Assembly: GCA_037178855.1 (NCBI GenBank)
Contig: JASJZC010000005.1
Coordinates: forward strand, 3,720,001-3,784,000
Source: Oscheius sp. JU75
Taxonomy: Eukaryota; Nematoda; Chromadorea; Rhabditida; Rhabditidae
DNA: 64,000 nucleotides
Direction: 5' to 3'
This document shows, piece after piece, positions 13,434-24,754 of the stretch; positions within the stretch are counted from its first letter, which is position 1, and every line of letters begins with the position of its first letter. The position numbers and the translations under genes were made by a program. The notes beneath the pieces are model-generated. The model searched no databases, was not told the origin of the DNA, and was given only the letters and a program-made list of their open reading frames with translations.

Positions 13434-16153
13434 ATGGCGACGTTCGGCCGCATCCTCAACGCACGGCGTAACATGTGTGTACAAGTAAGCGTTTCAAAAT
13501 AGCAGTCTTAGATTGTTTTAGGGAAATAAGATTCGTAACATTGGTATCATCGCACATATCGATGCTGGGAAAACGACGGTCACCGAAAGATTTCTATATT
13601 TGGCTGGAGTCACGAGGACTATAGGCGATGTCGACAGTGGAAATACCGTCACTGACTTTTTGGAGATTGAACGAGAAAGAGGCCAGTCCAGCTTCGGCAT
13701 CTTATCGTATTTGGTTCAGGTATTACTGTCCAGTCGGCAGCAGTGTCTTTCAAATGGAACAGCTCGGTCGTGAATCTCATTGACACCCCTGGTCATGTGG
13801 ACTTTACTTGTAAGTGTTTTGAATTGTACGTTTATGGTTCTTCAGTAGAAGTAGAACGATGCACAAGAGTGCTGGACGGAGTTGTAACTATCCTGGACTC
13901 GAAGGCTGGTGTACAAGTAAATTGTTTTCCCTCACATAGAATATATTACTTCTTCAGGCACAAACACGCAAAGTGTGGAGGCAAGCGTCAAAGTTTAATC
14001 TACCGTCAGTGTTTTTCATCAATAAGATGGACAAGCCCGGGTCGAATGTGGAACGAGTTCTAGATTCTCTGGAAGAAAAACTCAACGTGATAGGTACAAG
14101 ATCAATGGATTGTCATCGAAGATTTGCAGGCATACTGACGGTCTTTCCTCTTTTCAAATCTGGCGAACTATATGGCTTCATTGACATTCTTTCCGAGAAA
14201 TCTTTAAAACTTGGTGATGAGCGATGGAAAAGTATCGAGGTTCGTTGCTTGTAGAGTTATGCAACATTTGTAGAAACCCTTTTTGGACGATTTCAACGGG
14301 CGAAAGGAAGAGTTGTGTTTCCGATTAGCAGACACGAATTCTGCCTTTTCGACTCATCTGCTCGATGTGCACAACGGCGACTGTACTAAAATTAGCAAGG
14401 AGGATTTGTGTAAAAGTAAGCTAAGTTTGTATCCATGTAGCATTTTTCCATAGCACTCCATCTCATAAATTCCACCAACAGCGGATCAGTTGTTTCGTGT
14501 GGATCAGCTCTTCGATGTCCTCAATCCGTGCTTCCTCTGTTGAACCAAATAAGCCACTTCCTACCAACAACTGAAGTCGCAGAGAAAAAAGTGGCTGAGG
14601 CATTCGGCTCAAACCTCTCAGCACTAGTTTTCAAGGTTTATATTTGCAAATCTTGTCATCAGCTCATTTCAGATCAGTCACGAAAAGCGAAAACGACAAC
14701 TGAGCTATCTTCGTCTGTATACTGGCTCGTTGCGGAGCGGTTCGATGGTTTATAATGTGAATAGAAACGAAACAGATGGACCAATTCGAGTCAGTTTTCA
14801 GTAACTTTTAGAGAGGAACTTTTTAAGACTTTTGTCCCGAGTGGCAATGAACTAGTTCCTGTGAACATTGTAAAAGCTGGAGAAATTGCTGTTGTCTCGG
14901 GATTGAAGAGCACAAGAACAGGAGACACACTCTTATCAAAGTAACTTCTTTTATGTTTTTTAGCCCTATTTTAGCGAGAAAACACCGACGAGCTTCAGAC
15001 CAGAAGAAGACGATGTTCATCTTAGAAGAGAAGCAGACCACGTCTTTTTTTCTGGTATGAACCAAATTTTTTTCAATGATGAGATATTCAGGAATCGAGG
15101 TTCCCGAGCCCGTATATTTTTGTTCTGTCGAGCCACCGAGTTCATCCGCAATTCACGAGTTCGAGGTCGCTTTGAAAGAAATCTGCGTAGAGGATCCTTC
15201 CATCCGCGTCCGTCAAGACAAAGATTCTGGCCAAACGATCATAGAAACTATGGGAGAGCTCCATCTTGAGATTATCAAGGACAAATTCACGAGAGAATAT
15301 GGTCTGAATGTATTCATTGGACCGCTGCAGGTAATTTATTCCTATTTTTCAACAAACGTTGATAGATTGCATATCGCGAAGTTGTCGCCAAAACAGTCGA
15401 GCAAACTGCCACCGTCTCTGATGAGCAAGGTGATTCGGGCAGAACCCACAAGGCAACGCTCTCTTTCCTTTTGGAACCGAAGAAGTGCGGCCCTTTCAAA
15501 AAGGTTTGTACTGTTTCGAATTCTTTAGTATTCCAGTACAGATATCAATTGATCTCCCGAGCGGATCTTCTCCCGTCCGGCATGAATGGCAAAAGGCTAT
15601 TTCTGAAGGCTGCTCTAATGCCCTACACAATGGTCCAATTCTCGGATTCCCTGTAAAAGACGTTCAAATCACGTTGAAGCATATAGCTGTGAGCGGAGGA
15701 CGTATAAATCCGGCGATTCGTAAGTCCAAGTCTTTTGATATGGCCAACTTTTGGCAGTTTCTGTTTGTGCTCACAAATGTATAACTGAAGCTCTGTGCTC
15801 ACCAAATGTAGCTGAATTATTGGAACCTGTGATGAGAGTAGAAATCGCATTGGAGGATGGCTTCGATGGAACTCAGGCCCTTCTACAAGAACTCACCAAA
15901 CGAAGAGCACAAATTGAACAATGTGAGCTGACAACAGGTCCTTTTTTTCTTTTTTTGTTCGTTTAAAATCCTTTGTTCAGACCAAAATAGCAAGATTGTG
16001 GCAAGGATGCCGTTGTCAGAGATGGAAGGATTGGCAACGGTTGTTCGGATTCTAACGTCTGGTCTCGGATCTCTTTCGTATGTCGTCGATGAATATGCTG
16101 CTGTCAACGATCACGACAAATCTGCAATTTTGGCCAAGCTGAAAGCATTTTGA
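13434..16153 (+). CDS. GFM2: Mitochondrial elongation factor G2 (ribosome recycling GTPase)
   Basis: Translational GTPase that splits mitochondrial ribosomes together with the ribosome recycling factor. The start was chosen at ATG 13434 because it splices in frame into [19 protein letters not shown], which carries the P-loop. G-domain motifs follow: [13 protein letters not shown] (switch I), DTPGHVDFT (G3) and NKMDKPGS (G4). The [12 protein letters not shown] switch region resembles EF-G2 more than EF-G1. Later exons give the domain III-V segments ([18 protein letters not shown]). Intron 13682-13719 appears to be GC..AG; intron 14094-14129 is only 36 nt. The next gene on the same strand starts 60 bp after the stop. 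Confidence 0.9.
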
Positions 16154-16213
16154 TAGTTTTATAGATTTCTTTAATGAACTTATTGAGTCATTACGCTGCT
16201 TTCCACTAGTAAC

Positions 16214-19167
16214 ATGGTCCGATCCGCTAAAAACTTCAAAATGTGTTTGTTGAATAAACTGTTTCCAAGCAGCAGAGACATGCTGAAAGATGTCTCATGG
16301 CTCGTATGCGGTCCAATTGTCGCCGACACACCAACTTCACCTATTCATTTGATGTCAAAACTGCTATCCGTTAGCAAATATCGCGATAGGGAAGACGTAG
16401 GTTATCATTTTGTTTTGTACGTTGTTTATTCAGGCAATATCTAGCAGTACGTTGAAAACACAAGTCCTCGGGTGGCTTGGAAATGACAAATCTTACGATA
16501 CGCTGAAGCAAATTGTTGATGACTACATCAGTATGTCTTTCCCACATATTGCCTAAAACAAGTTTCAGAAACACTGGCAAACGAGGATCACTGTCTGGCT
16601 TATTTTGTTTTATACTGCACAGCCCAAATGGACCCATCAGTGTTTGTTCATTCCCTCCACGAGCGTTGTCTCAATCAACATCTGGTACGAATTCTATTAG
16701 CTCTACAAAGATTCTTCTTCAGATCGCTGGTCGTTTAAATCGTCGAATCGAGAGAATTCCGGGAAGTTCATTTAATTTCCAGAATGGAATTCCATGTGTA
16801 CCTTGGAATATCACCTCCAGTCTTCAAACATTAACTTTCCCCGAGAATCGAGGTTTTCTACAATTATTTATAGTCTATGCTAATTGTCTTTCAGAAGTTC
16901 CACTGAGAAAGTTCTGCGGACCAGTTGTGACCGCTGCTGGACAGTTATCATCTGCCTTTACGAAGCTGCTCCGAGATCAGGCGATCCGTATGGAACAAGA
17001 AATCGACGTCACATTCGGTATGTTGTCTATATTCAGCCGTAGTTTCTTCCTCAGATCACACGATTAAGTACTTCATTTTTGACCGAGCAGGCCTATTTTC
17101 AAATCTTCTGTCGATGTATGAAGGCATCAGTTCTGAACTGTTTCAACTGAGAGAAAAGGTATTTTTCAAATGTTTCCAGTTAAAAAAAACCTTGAAGACG
17201 TTCTTTGTTCGTGAAAACAGCGAAGTTCGGGAAGCAGCTCTCAGTTTCGGTATAAGAGATGTCCAAATATTATTGTCACCTCACACCATTCAGGCTAGCA
17301 GGTTAGTTAATCTTTTTATTCAACTATGGTAGTGCGCAGAATAATGCAGCTGGAGAATGACCTCCTAACTCTGCAACTTCGAGATATTCGAGGTGCGATC
17401 GTCGACTCTTGCAGACACCAAATTACTCTCTTGAGGTTTTGACATATATTTCCCCTCAATCTATTAGTATTTTCAGATCGAAAATGAGAGAAGCAATGCG
17501 TGGAATGTGCCCAATCTATCAAATACTGAACAAGGTGATGGAGATCGCCCAAAGCACTGAAACCTTGTTGTCAGCTTGTAAGAAATGCGTGTTCAGCACC
17601 TGTTCCGTACATCTTTTCCATGTACATCCAAATATGTTTGTTAATTTAGGACTTTGAAGTATCGAATTCAATCTCGCAAATCGTTCGTTTTACCGGCGAT
17701 CTCCATTTCTATAACATCTTAAACGAAGTCAACAAGCATATAATTCTCTCGCTGACTACGGTATTCCTCTCCCTTCCATCCACCTCGAACGGTCAAAAGA
17801 GCTATCTTCTGAAGTTGTTCGGTGACATAGGTAGGCTTGAGGTGCCTCCAGGCTTCAGACAGGCTTCAGACAACATGGAAGACAAAACAACAAGCGAAGT
17901 AATCCATAACAGCCGTCTTTTGCGGTTGTTGAGTGACAATTTACACAGTAGCGAAGACTACGATCAATTGTATGCAGATTCGGTCAGAATTGCGGTCAGT
18001 TTGTTCTGTAGTTAGGCTCTTACTGTACTTTAGACCACTTTCGATAATCTAGAAGAAATACTGGCCTCTTCTGACACTCTGGGACTCGACGGAATGCTCA
18101 AGGCTGTCCTCAGGTCCGCTAGTCTTTCCTCTTGTAGCTACTTCTCCCCTTTAGACCACTTTCCTCGCCAATCATGATTTCGGCCTTGGTGAGCGACTAC
18201 CTCGAAGCTATAAAACTCATCTCAGTCGTCTTTTTGCCGCTTTCAAGCCATCGCATGCTCCTGGCGAATGAAGTCACAACATCTAACTTGGCAGCGTTTG
18301 GAGTCACAAGACGACATATAATGAGACTGAAATCTTCAGCTGGTTTTTTTCTTCCGAAATTGCCTTGTATGTGAAATTTAGACAAAATATCATACGAAGC
18401 ACCTCCTCCGTTGGACTTGATTATTACGCAGAGACATTCTAATATATTCACAGTGACGAGAGATCAGTTTTTGCAACTTTCTGCAGCCTACAAAGCTCTC
18501 TTGGAGGTGGTACTTTTTTCTTTCCGGCTCACTGACAACGCTTCAGATAAATCTTCGAAGCTGTGTCTTCTGTCCGGGCGAAGATCGAATCGCCATGTTT
18601 CGACGAGACAAAATGATCGCGATTGTGAGAAGCATGCTCAGTCATGTGGTCAGTATGGTTCGAATCATCAGACACGAAATGGAAGTCCAATTGACCAAAG
18701 TTACTTCTCTTTTTGATCTGATGAACATCCAAAGGTAGCTTGTTTCATCTGTCGTAGAATTCTCGATTTCAGGAGATTGGTGCGGCAACTATTCAATAGA
18801 ACCAGGTTGGAAACGAAAAACACGTCCACTTCTAGAATTATAACATTGGTGGGTCGTTCTCTCTTCAAAGCATCAGCTTTTCAGATTGCTGAGTACTGTA
18901 GTTTTTTTGCCGCAGCATTTGCACTTGGTGATTCACGCAGCTGCGATATTCACTTTGATCATTTTTACGACTGTATTCGGGTGCTAAGCGAGAGTAAGTT
19001 TTCATTATTATTCTACTTACCAAATCGATTCAGAACTGGCAACGGAGACGGATAATAATTACGCAAAAATGCTGCTGGTGAAGTTCGACCGGTGGGGTTT
19101 GATGGATACGCGGCGCTCGGATACTTCGACACGATCCATCGCCAGTATCGACAGCATAAGTTCGTAA
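16214..19167 (+). CDS. Divergent protein, possibly a gamma-tubulin complex component
   Basis: A multi-exon gene that can be followed from ATG 16214 to the stop at 19165-19167 through about a dozen short introns. The product is helical throughout and of gamma-tubulin complex size. The best clue is near 18400-18480, YEAPPPLDLIITQRHSNIF, which resembles the segment opening the C-terminal GRIP2 domain. It is followed by RIIRHEMEVQL and a final KFDRWGLMD that could match the family's LRLDYNxYY ending. The N-terminal half is not recognisable. Exon joins around 17160-17200 and 17575-17660 are uncertain. Only 60 bp separate it from EF-G2, with an AG four bases before the ATG, so it is a candidate downstream operon gene. 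Function is tentative; an unrelated helical protein remains possible. Confidence 0.4.
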
Positions 19168-19213
19168 ATTACGGGTTCTGTATAAAGTCATGGTTTGTAT
19201 TCTCAAAAATCTT

Positions 19214-20474
19214 TTATTCATCATCATCTTCGTCTTCGAATCCTGGTTCGAGACCTGCCATTCCTCCGAAGCCTGTGATGTCGCAACTGCCGTCTGAGAA
19301 GCTCATTGGCGGAGCCATCAGACCCCGTTCATAGTGTCTCAAGTAGTTACAGAGATGTTTCAAACGACGCTCCTTTGATCGTCTGTTCTGAAACCAAACC
19401 TGAAACTTATCTCTTTCGTGTTTCTTTTCGTCTTACTTGGATCACTCTCATCGAGAGTCCAGTTTCCAGAGCCAGTTTAGCTCGAGCATGTTTCGACGGT
19501 TTGGGAGTGGTCGAAAATATTCTGTTGAGGACATCTAGCTGATTCTGTTTGATTGTAGTCCGTGGCCCTCTTCTCTTCAAAAACTTGCCGTCTTCGTCAC
19601 AGTAGTCAGCAAACGAGTAGTTTTCGAATCCGTAGCCGTAAGAGTCGACTTCCTAATTTGTCTTAGATTAGAGGCAAGAGATACAGTATACCTTTTTGAT
19701 CTGAAACTCGGGAATGGTTTCTGGCAAAGGAGGGTGAGGCAAATCACTGGAAGACGGATACGAGACGTATGTCGAGGGACAGCCTGGTTGCTCTGAGCGT
19801 ATTTTGATGGGATATAGATGCCATGGACAGACCATAGAAATGATTCATACAGGCAACAGTCATAGCCATCTCATCGACCAGAATTTGTTCCCCCGGAGAA
19901 AGAGCTCGTCCACATCGACAGCAGGCGTGACAAGCTACGTGGAAGACCATTCCGGCCTATACTTTTCGTTTATTTTAAACTCGATTAATACACCTTGAGT
20001 TTGTAGACCATATCACTGGGCGATACTCCGTTCTTACAGCCTGCACATCGGTAGGGACTACAGTCTCTAAAATTTTGACTAAGTTACAGTGGCAAGCTGA
20101 AACCTGAAATAGTGTTCCTCGCAGTACAATCGGCCTGATCTCTCGTGACATTTGTCCTGAAGCGGAAGCTGACAGACTGTACATCGACAACAGTTCTCGT
20201 GTACTGTAGTGTTGTCAATCTGAATAAGTCGATTCGAAAGAGGCGGAAAGACACCAGACAACATCGCATAGGAACAGAAGACAAGCATTGGCTACTCACT
20301 TTGACAACAGTCTGACCTTTCAGAGGAAGGACACAAATACGACATTTGGCCGAAAAGGACAAGTATGTTGGAGACGGGGAAGAATCTTACCTGTACTTCG
20401 ACATCAGTGCCGATGGACGCGACTACTTGCCCCATGGCGGAGAGAGGAGGCTTTTCTTCAAAGCGGAATTCCAT
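19214..20474 (-). CDS. LIM-homeodomain transcription factor, LHX1/5 (lin-11/mec-3) class
   Basis: Nuclear transcription factor with two LIM zinc fingers and a homeodomain, typically specifying neuronal fates. From ATG 20474 the first LIM starts [12 protein letters not shown] and continues [19 protein letters not shown]. The second is [22 protein letters not shown] with [18 protein letters not shown]. The homeodomain reads [16 protein letters not shown] and then [17 protein letters not shown], with the invariant WFQNRR of helix 3. RGPRTTIK and TPKP are LHX1/5-class features. An acidic tail ends EDEDDDE. It is tail to tail with the upstream plus-strand gene, 46 bp apart. An alternative upstream first exon is possible. 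Confidence 0.88.
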
Positions 20475-20728
20475 TGTAAGAGAGAAAAGAGAAACTGTCG
20501 AAGGGGGAGGGAGAGACCAGTCGGGTGGCAGCTGGGACCATGTATCAGAGACTCATCGAATATTAACGGGACCACAGACAACGTCTTTTCCATGAATTCA
20601 GGATTACCAACAAAGAACTCGAGAAGAGTCTTTCCTTTCATGTTCTTCGAATACTCTTTGTAGCTGTTGATGTGACCGGATAGGGTGTGATCAAACAGGA
20701 AGAGAACTAGCAGAGTTGCAAGCGGCAT
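20423..20728 (-). CDS. Putative small secreted-protein ORF overlapping the LIM gene start
   Basis: A 101-codon ORF begins MPLATLLVLFLFDHTLSG, which looks like a signal peptide. It continues through HINSYKEYSKNMKGKTLLEF with no cysteine-rich or other recognisable fold. It overlaps the first coding exon of the LIM-homeodomain gene in another frame. It could be a separate small gene, a 5' exon of the LIM gene read in the wrong frame, or chance. The signal-like start is the only positive evidence. Confidence 0.25.
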   Translation of the reverse strand: MPLATLLVLFLFDHTLSGHINSYKEYSKNMKGKTLLEFFVGNPEFMEKTLSVVPLIFDESLIHGPSCHPTGLSLPLRQFLFSLLQWNSALKKSLLSPPWGK

Positions 20729-21611
20729 TGGAGTTCAGAGAACCGATGTTGTATTCGAGCAATCGACTATTTGTGTGTCACGCCTAAGAACCCTTTCTTT
20801 TCAAAAAAAAGAGCTGTCAAACTTCCACATCGAGATGCTGAATAATATATCGTACCCGCCTGTTAGATTGACACTTGTCGTGCAGTGCCCGCAGCTGTTG
20901 CGCCACTAATAGCAGTCCAGGAAATATCCTTCTGAATAGCCAAGAACCTTCTAGATAAGGGTTAATTTGAGAGGTTCGGGGCTACAGTAGGCGGTTCTAT
21001 GCCTATGGCATATACGCCCATCAATGAGAGTCATCAATTGGTCCCCATTCAACCTCGAATTCCTCAACAGTCACGATAGGTTACAGTAGATGCTACAATC
21101 AAACAAGCGCAATTCAAATTACGATTCAAGATGTTCTATCCTCTCGAAATGCAAAATCTTTCACTGAGACAGAAACAAATGTGATCGAAGCACAAAATCG
21201 ATACCATCCCTACTATGTACTTACAACTGTGACCTCCGGTGACACCGAGGGTCATTCAGGATGCGTCCCACAAACAGAAATCTGGGAATCTGCCCTCTGG
21301 AATCAGAATGGCTTAGACCACGCCCATTTTACTGTTCTCAAACAGTATATAAGTTGAGATATTTCTGACGGATAACCATCTTCTACCTGACGATCCCCGA
21401 GTAAAGTTCGTGTCCTGATTCTGAGACCATGACTAGAGCTCTTACTCGGCGATTGAAAGGTTTCAAACTCCCTCGTCTCCTCAGCACCACAATAAGGCAG
21501 TCCAGTGCTTGTTCAACAGCAAACAATGAGGCTCGTTGCACAAAACACTGCGGCTGCCTGTAACTGGTGACTCTCTACAGTAATCCATCCATTTCATTCG
21601 ACCGAAAAGTT
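20729..21611. other. Intergenic region, LIM-homeobox upstream side
   Basis: About 880 bases without a supportable gene. The region lies upstream of the LIM gene and downstream of the small minus-strand gene at 21612, so it is the likely place for cis-regulatory sequence of the homeobox gene. I see no repeat family, RNA gene or long ORF in it. Confidence 0.4.
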
Positions 21612-21879
21612 TTAATTCCTTTGATGCCCGAATAGAGCAGATCCACAACGATAAAGGGCTTTGGTGAAACTGATCAGGATGGCTAGACGTGTTAGAAGAC
21701 GTGTCGCATCTCCCATCAGCTCCCACAGTCCGTATGTCGACCCCTCCTGAAGAAATGACCTGCCACAAGTTGAACTGACTCACCTGAACTGGGCCCAATT
21801 TCGAGTAGGGCTCATTGGGATCTTCCCAGTCAGAAGAAGCTGAAGTTATTGCGAAAAGGACAATGGTCAAGAGAGACAT
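21612..21879 (-). CDS. Small secreted or membrane protein, 76 residues, unrecognised
   Basis: Two exons give a 76-residue protein. Exon 1 (21784-21879) starts MSLLTIVLFAITSASS, a plausible signal peptide, followed by an acidic DWEDPNEPYSKLG stretch. A clear 37-nt intron (21747-21783; gtgagt...ttcttcag) joins in frame to exon 2 (21612-21746). Exon 2 carries an amphipathic to hydrophobic segment, RLLTRLAILISFTKALYRC, and ends GHQRN. The retained-intron reading would also be open, so the splice is inferred from the signals. The ATG faces the torsin ATG across 35 bp. No family is recognised; a short luminal or membrane-associated polypeptide is the most that can be said. Confidence 0.45.
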
Positions 21880-21914
21880 TCGCAGTCTGCCAACCTGTTC
21901 TCGCTCGATAATCA

Positions 21915-23128
21915 ATGTCTCTCTGTCTGCTGGCCGTCACACTAACATGTAAACCTTACTTACTGAACAATTCCAACTTCTTCAGTCGCATCTGCATGCA
22001 TTTCACAGAAACCAGATAACCCTCCAGTTTCATTCAGTCAAAAGCAAACTAACTCCATTTGTAAGGATGTACTTCCTGCTGAAGAGGCTGTAAACCGTAG
22101 GTCTGAGGGGTTTCAAATAGTTGATTATAGGACTGACCACCAAATTGGAAAATGGTCTATTTGGACAGCCATTGGCGACTAGAACTGTAGTCAACTCATT
22201 TAAGGTACTCGTTTCGATTAGAATAAATCGAAACAATTAGGCTCATTGGAGCACAGAGGAGACAAGGAAAGCACTGGTCTTGTTCTTCCACGGATCCACC
22301 GGTACCGGCAAAAGTCACACAGCCAATCTGATTGCCTCGTCTCTTTTCCGGTACTTGTGCCTCTGTTCTTAAAATTAGAGAGCTGTAGAGCTGACACACA
22401 GTCTCCCTCGTTCGTTCATATCCTCGGATCCGCCTTCGAGAATGACGACGTGGCACGACAGAAGAAGGTACTGCTCGAACGAGTGCGTTTCGCTGTACAG
22501 AATTGTCCTCGATCTGTGATTGTGATAGACGACGCTGACCATCTGGGAGAGGGTGTTCTTGGTGTCTATTTCCTCTTCTTCTACCCTTATGAACAGTTTT
22601 AGATGCTCTTTTGCCAATGACTGAGTTCCACGAGAATGTCAACTCTGTCGATTACAGGAAAAGTTCCTTTGTTATCATGAGTTCAGCAGCTGGGAAAGAG
22701 GTCAACGACATCGTCATCGAGAATCAAGCTGTTTTACGACACGAGCTCCGGCTGAAAGATTTCGAAAAACGGGTATGCTAATAATTCTGCCCTTCTACTT
22801 CTCCTAAGCTCACTTCCGCTGCGTTCAACACACCTGGCGGGCTTTACAAGTCTCAACTGATCTCACGAGGAGTGGTCGACTCATTCGTGCCATTCTTTCC
22901 ACTATCCCGAATGCACATCGAGCAATGTATTCGAGAGCATTTGAAACATTCTGGCAGACATTTCGACGAGGGAATAGTCTTCGACGTGATTTCCACTCTG
23001 CAGGTTTGATGACCCATTTTATTCAGCTGTTTATTTAGTTTTTCCACAACGATTTCGCGAGTTCGGGCTGCAAGAAAGTCGCCTCCCGAACAGACACCCG
23101 TCTGCTGGAAGAGCACGACGATTTGTGA
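21915..23128 (+). CDS. Torsin-family AAA+ ATPase, divergent
   Basis: ER and nuclear-envelope luminal AAA+ ATPase. From ATG 21915, a signal peptide (MSLCLLAVTLTFASA) is split by a 40-odd-nt intron. The family segment LENGLFGQPLATRTVVNSF aligns with torsin's pre-Walker region. Walker A is FFHGSTGTGKSH, Walker B VIVIDDADHL, and the sensor region SSAAGKEVND. The C-terminal torsin signature is present (LISRGVVDSFVPFFPLSRMHI, then the GCK cysteine motif). Two oddities: Walker A has the ordinary Ser after Lys where animal torsinA-type proteins have Asn, and the usual Walker B catalytic Glu is Asp. Identity as a torsin is firm; which paralogue is not. It is convergent with the 7TM receptor about 100 bp downstream. 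Confidence 0.85.
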
Positions 23129-23229
23129 TTTCATTGTCTATTGCTCGTCGGTGATTTGTTCTTCGCTGTGTTTGTTGTCTCTTCTTGGTAATAGAATGAG
23201 ATTGATCTAAAGATAGATTACAATATGTG

Positions 23230-24567
23230 TTAGTTATACCTTTCAATTCCCGCTCTTTCCTCCGTCGGGACACCCGCTTCTCCAACAACATTTCCTGTCG
23301 TCGAGTACCAGCTTCCAAAGGGATTTCGGTCTCCATGGGGATCCACATGCTCATCGGGTTTGGGAGGATCAGCTGGATGCTTAGTTCTTGTAAGAGGGTC
23401 ACAGCCCACACTAACCGGCACTTTGCCAAGTCCTCTTCGTGTTTCCGTACTTGTTGAACAGTTTCTGGACATTGAGTGTGAACAGCGGCATGGTCAGTAG
23501 ATAATAGATGGGTTGGAGGATAGGTAGACACAATGAGAAACTGACTCTGAAAGACATGCCAAATGAATAGAAAGAGACAAACCGTATGAGTACGTCTGTC
23601 AGAAGAGATAACTCAGAGTCTGTCGGATACGCGGAGACGATCAGAAGAGGGACATGGACGGCCAAGGCAGCCATCAGACACCGGATGACACAGGCTGTCG
23701 ACAACTAATTTAAGACTTGACTCGTGCGCTCTAAGTCAATCACCTGGATAGTGTCTTCTCCACTCTCGGACCAATTGTAAGACCACCTCTGTTTCAGATT
23801 CCGTATCCCAAACACGACGAGACTAGCAGTTAATAGAGAAAGACCTTAACATTTCTGGTTATCAGCACGTGCTTTTCGTTCGAGCTTCCTCAACCTACCT
23901 ACAAGTGGAGCCCATTGGATTGCCCACATGTGGTCGACAAAGTATTTTTCGCCGAAGACTTGCTCAAAACGACACATTGGTGAAATAAGAACCGTCGCGT
24001 TGTTTCTACTCTGAATTCTGGTAAATATGGAGCTCGAGTAGCTGTACATGAATTGGATAATGTATAGAAGGAATGACTGCCAGTCCGCTGACGATAGTGA
24101 TCAAAACGAATACTGACCAATTGGTGTACACGTCGGCCAACTGAATGCTAATATTTGGAGCGAAACGTAACCGAAACCTTGCTGTATTGTACGGGAACGA
24201 GGGTTTGAAAAAGTCTGTCGATGGCAAAGAAAAGAAGCAGAAGTGAATGACAAGAATCACTCAGCAATTCCATCGATAAATGTATTCTTGTGAGTACGCA
24301 ATCCAGCGGTTTGACCATCTCTCCCGAATTTCCATAAATTGTCGTCATGACACCATGGAAGCCGAAAATGATGAGTGTCAGACCCAGGAAGATGTCAGCA
24401 GTCGCCTAGATTTGCATATCTAGGAGAAAGGTGAAACAATCTACAAAGAAAAGAACGAATCTGAAGGCGCCTTTAGAACCCTTCATCACGACAAAGACGA
24501 ATACAGACGAAGCGAGAACGGCGAAACCAATCACTGGCAGTATTTCGTAGAAGAGATCCTCCAGCAT
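23230..24567 (-). CDS. Seven-transmembrane G-protein-coupled receptor (orphan)
   Basis: Membrane receptor assembled from about eight short exons. The start MLEDLFYEILPVIGFAVLAS gives TM1; TM2 is ATADIFLGLTLIIFGFHGVM. TM3 ends in FFAIDRLFQTLVPVQYSK, an IDR variant of the DRY motif. TM4 is WSVFVLITIVSGLAVI and TM5 contains GLSLLTASLVVFGI. TM6 contains CLMAALAVHVPLLIVSAYP, and TM7 is LPILQPIYYLLTMPLF with a proline-tyrosine motif of the NPxxY kind. A hydrophilic tail with NPFGSWYSTTG follows. The joins after TM4 (about 24030-24060) and after TM7 (about 23390-23420) do not keep frame with the splice sites I can see, so an intron is misplaced or the sequence carries an indel. The layout resembles rhodopsin-like or chemosensory receptors of small invertebrates; no ligand can be proposed. 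Confidence 0.65.
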
Positions 24568-24754
24568 GGCGAATGAACCGAATGGAGACTACTGAGCCCC
24601 ATTAATCTGGCAATTTCTAGAGTGCCTCTGGATATTCTGACAAAACCGAACAAACACTCCAGCGTCGACCGATTTGGATCAGCGGGAGGTTCAGACTATT
24701 TTATTTCATTCGAATAATGTACATAGGCGACGAAGCGCTACCAGTAAAATAAGT

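Noticed and set aside
23031-23531. Minus-strand ORF of 166 codons spanning the torsin 3' end.
   Set aside because: It is antisense to the torsin C-terminal exon and out of frame with the 7TM receptor; composition is Arg/Thr-rich without motifs.
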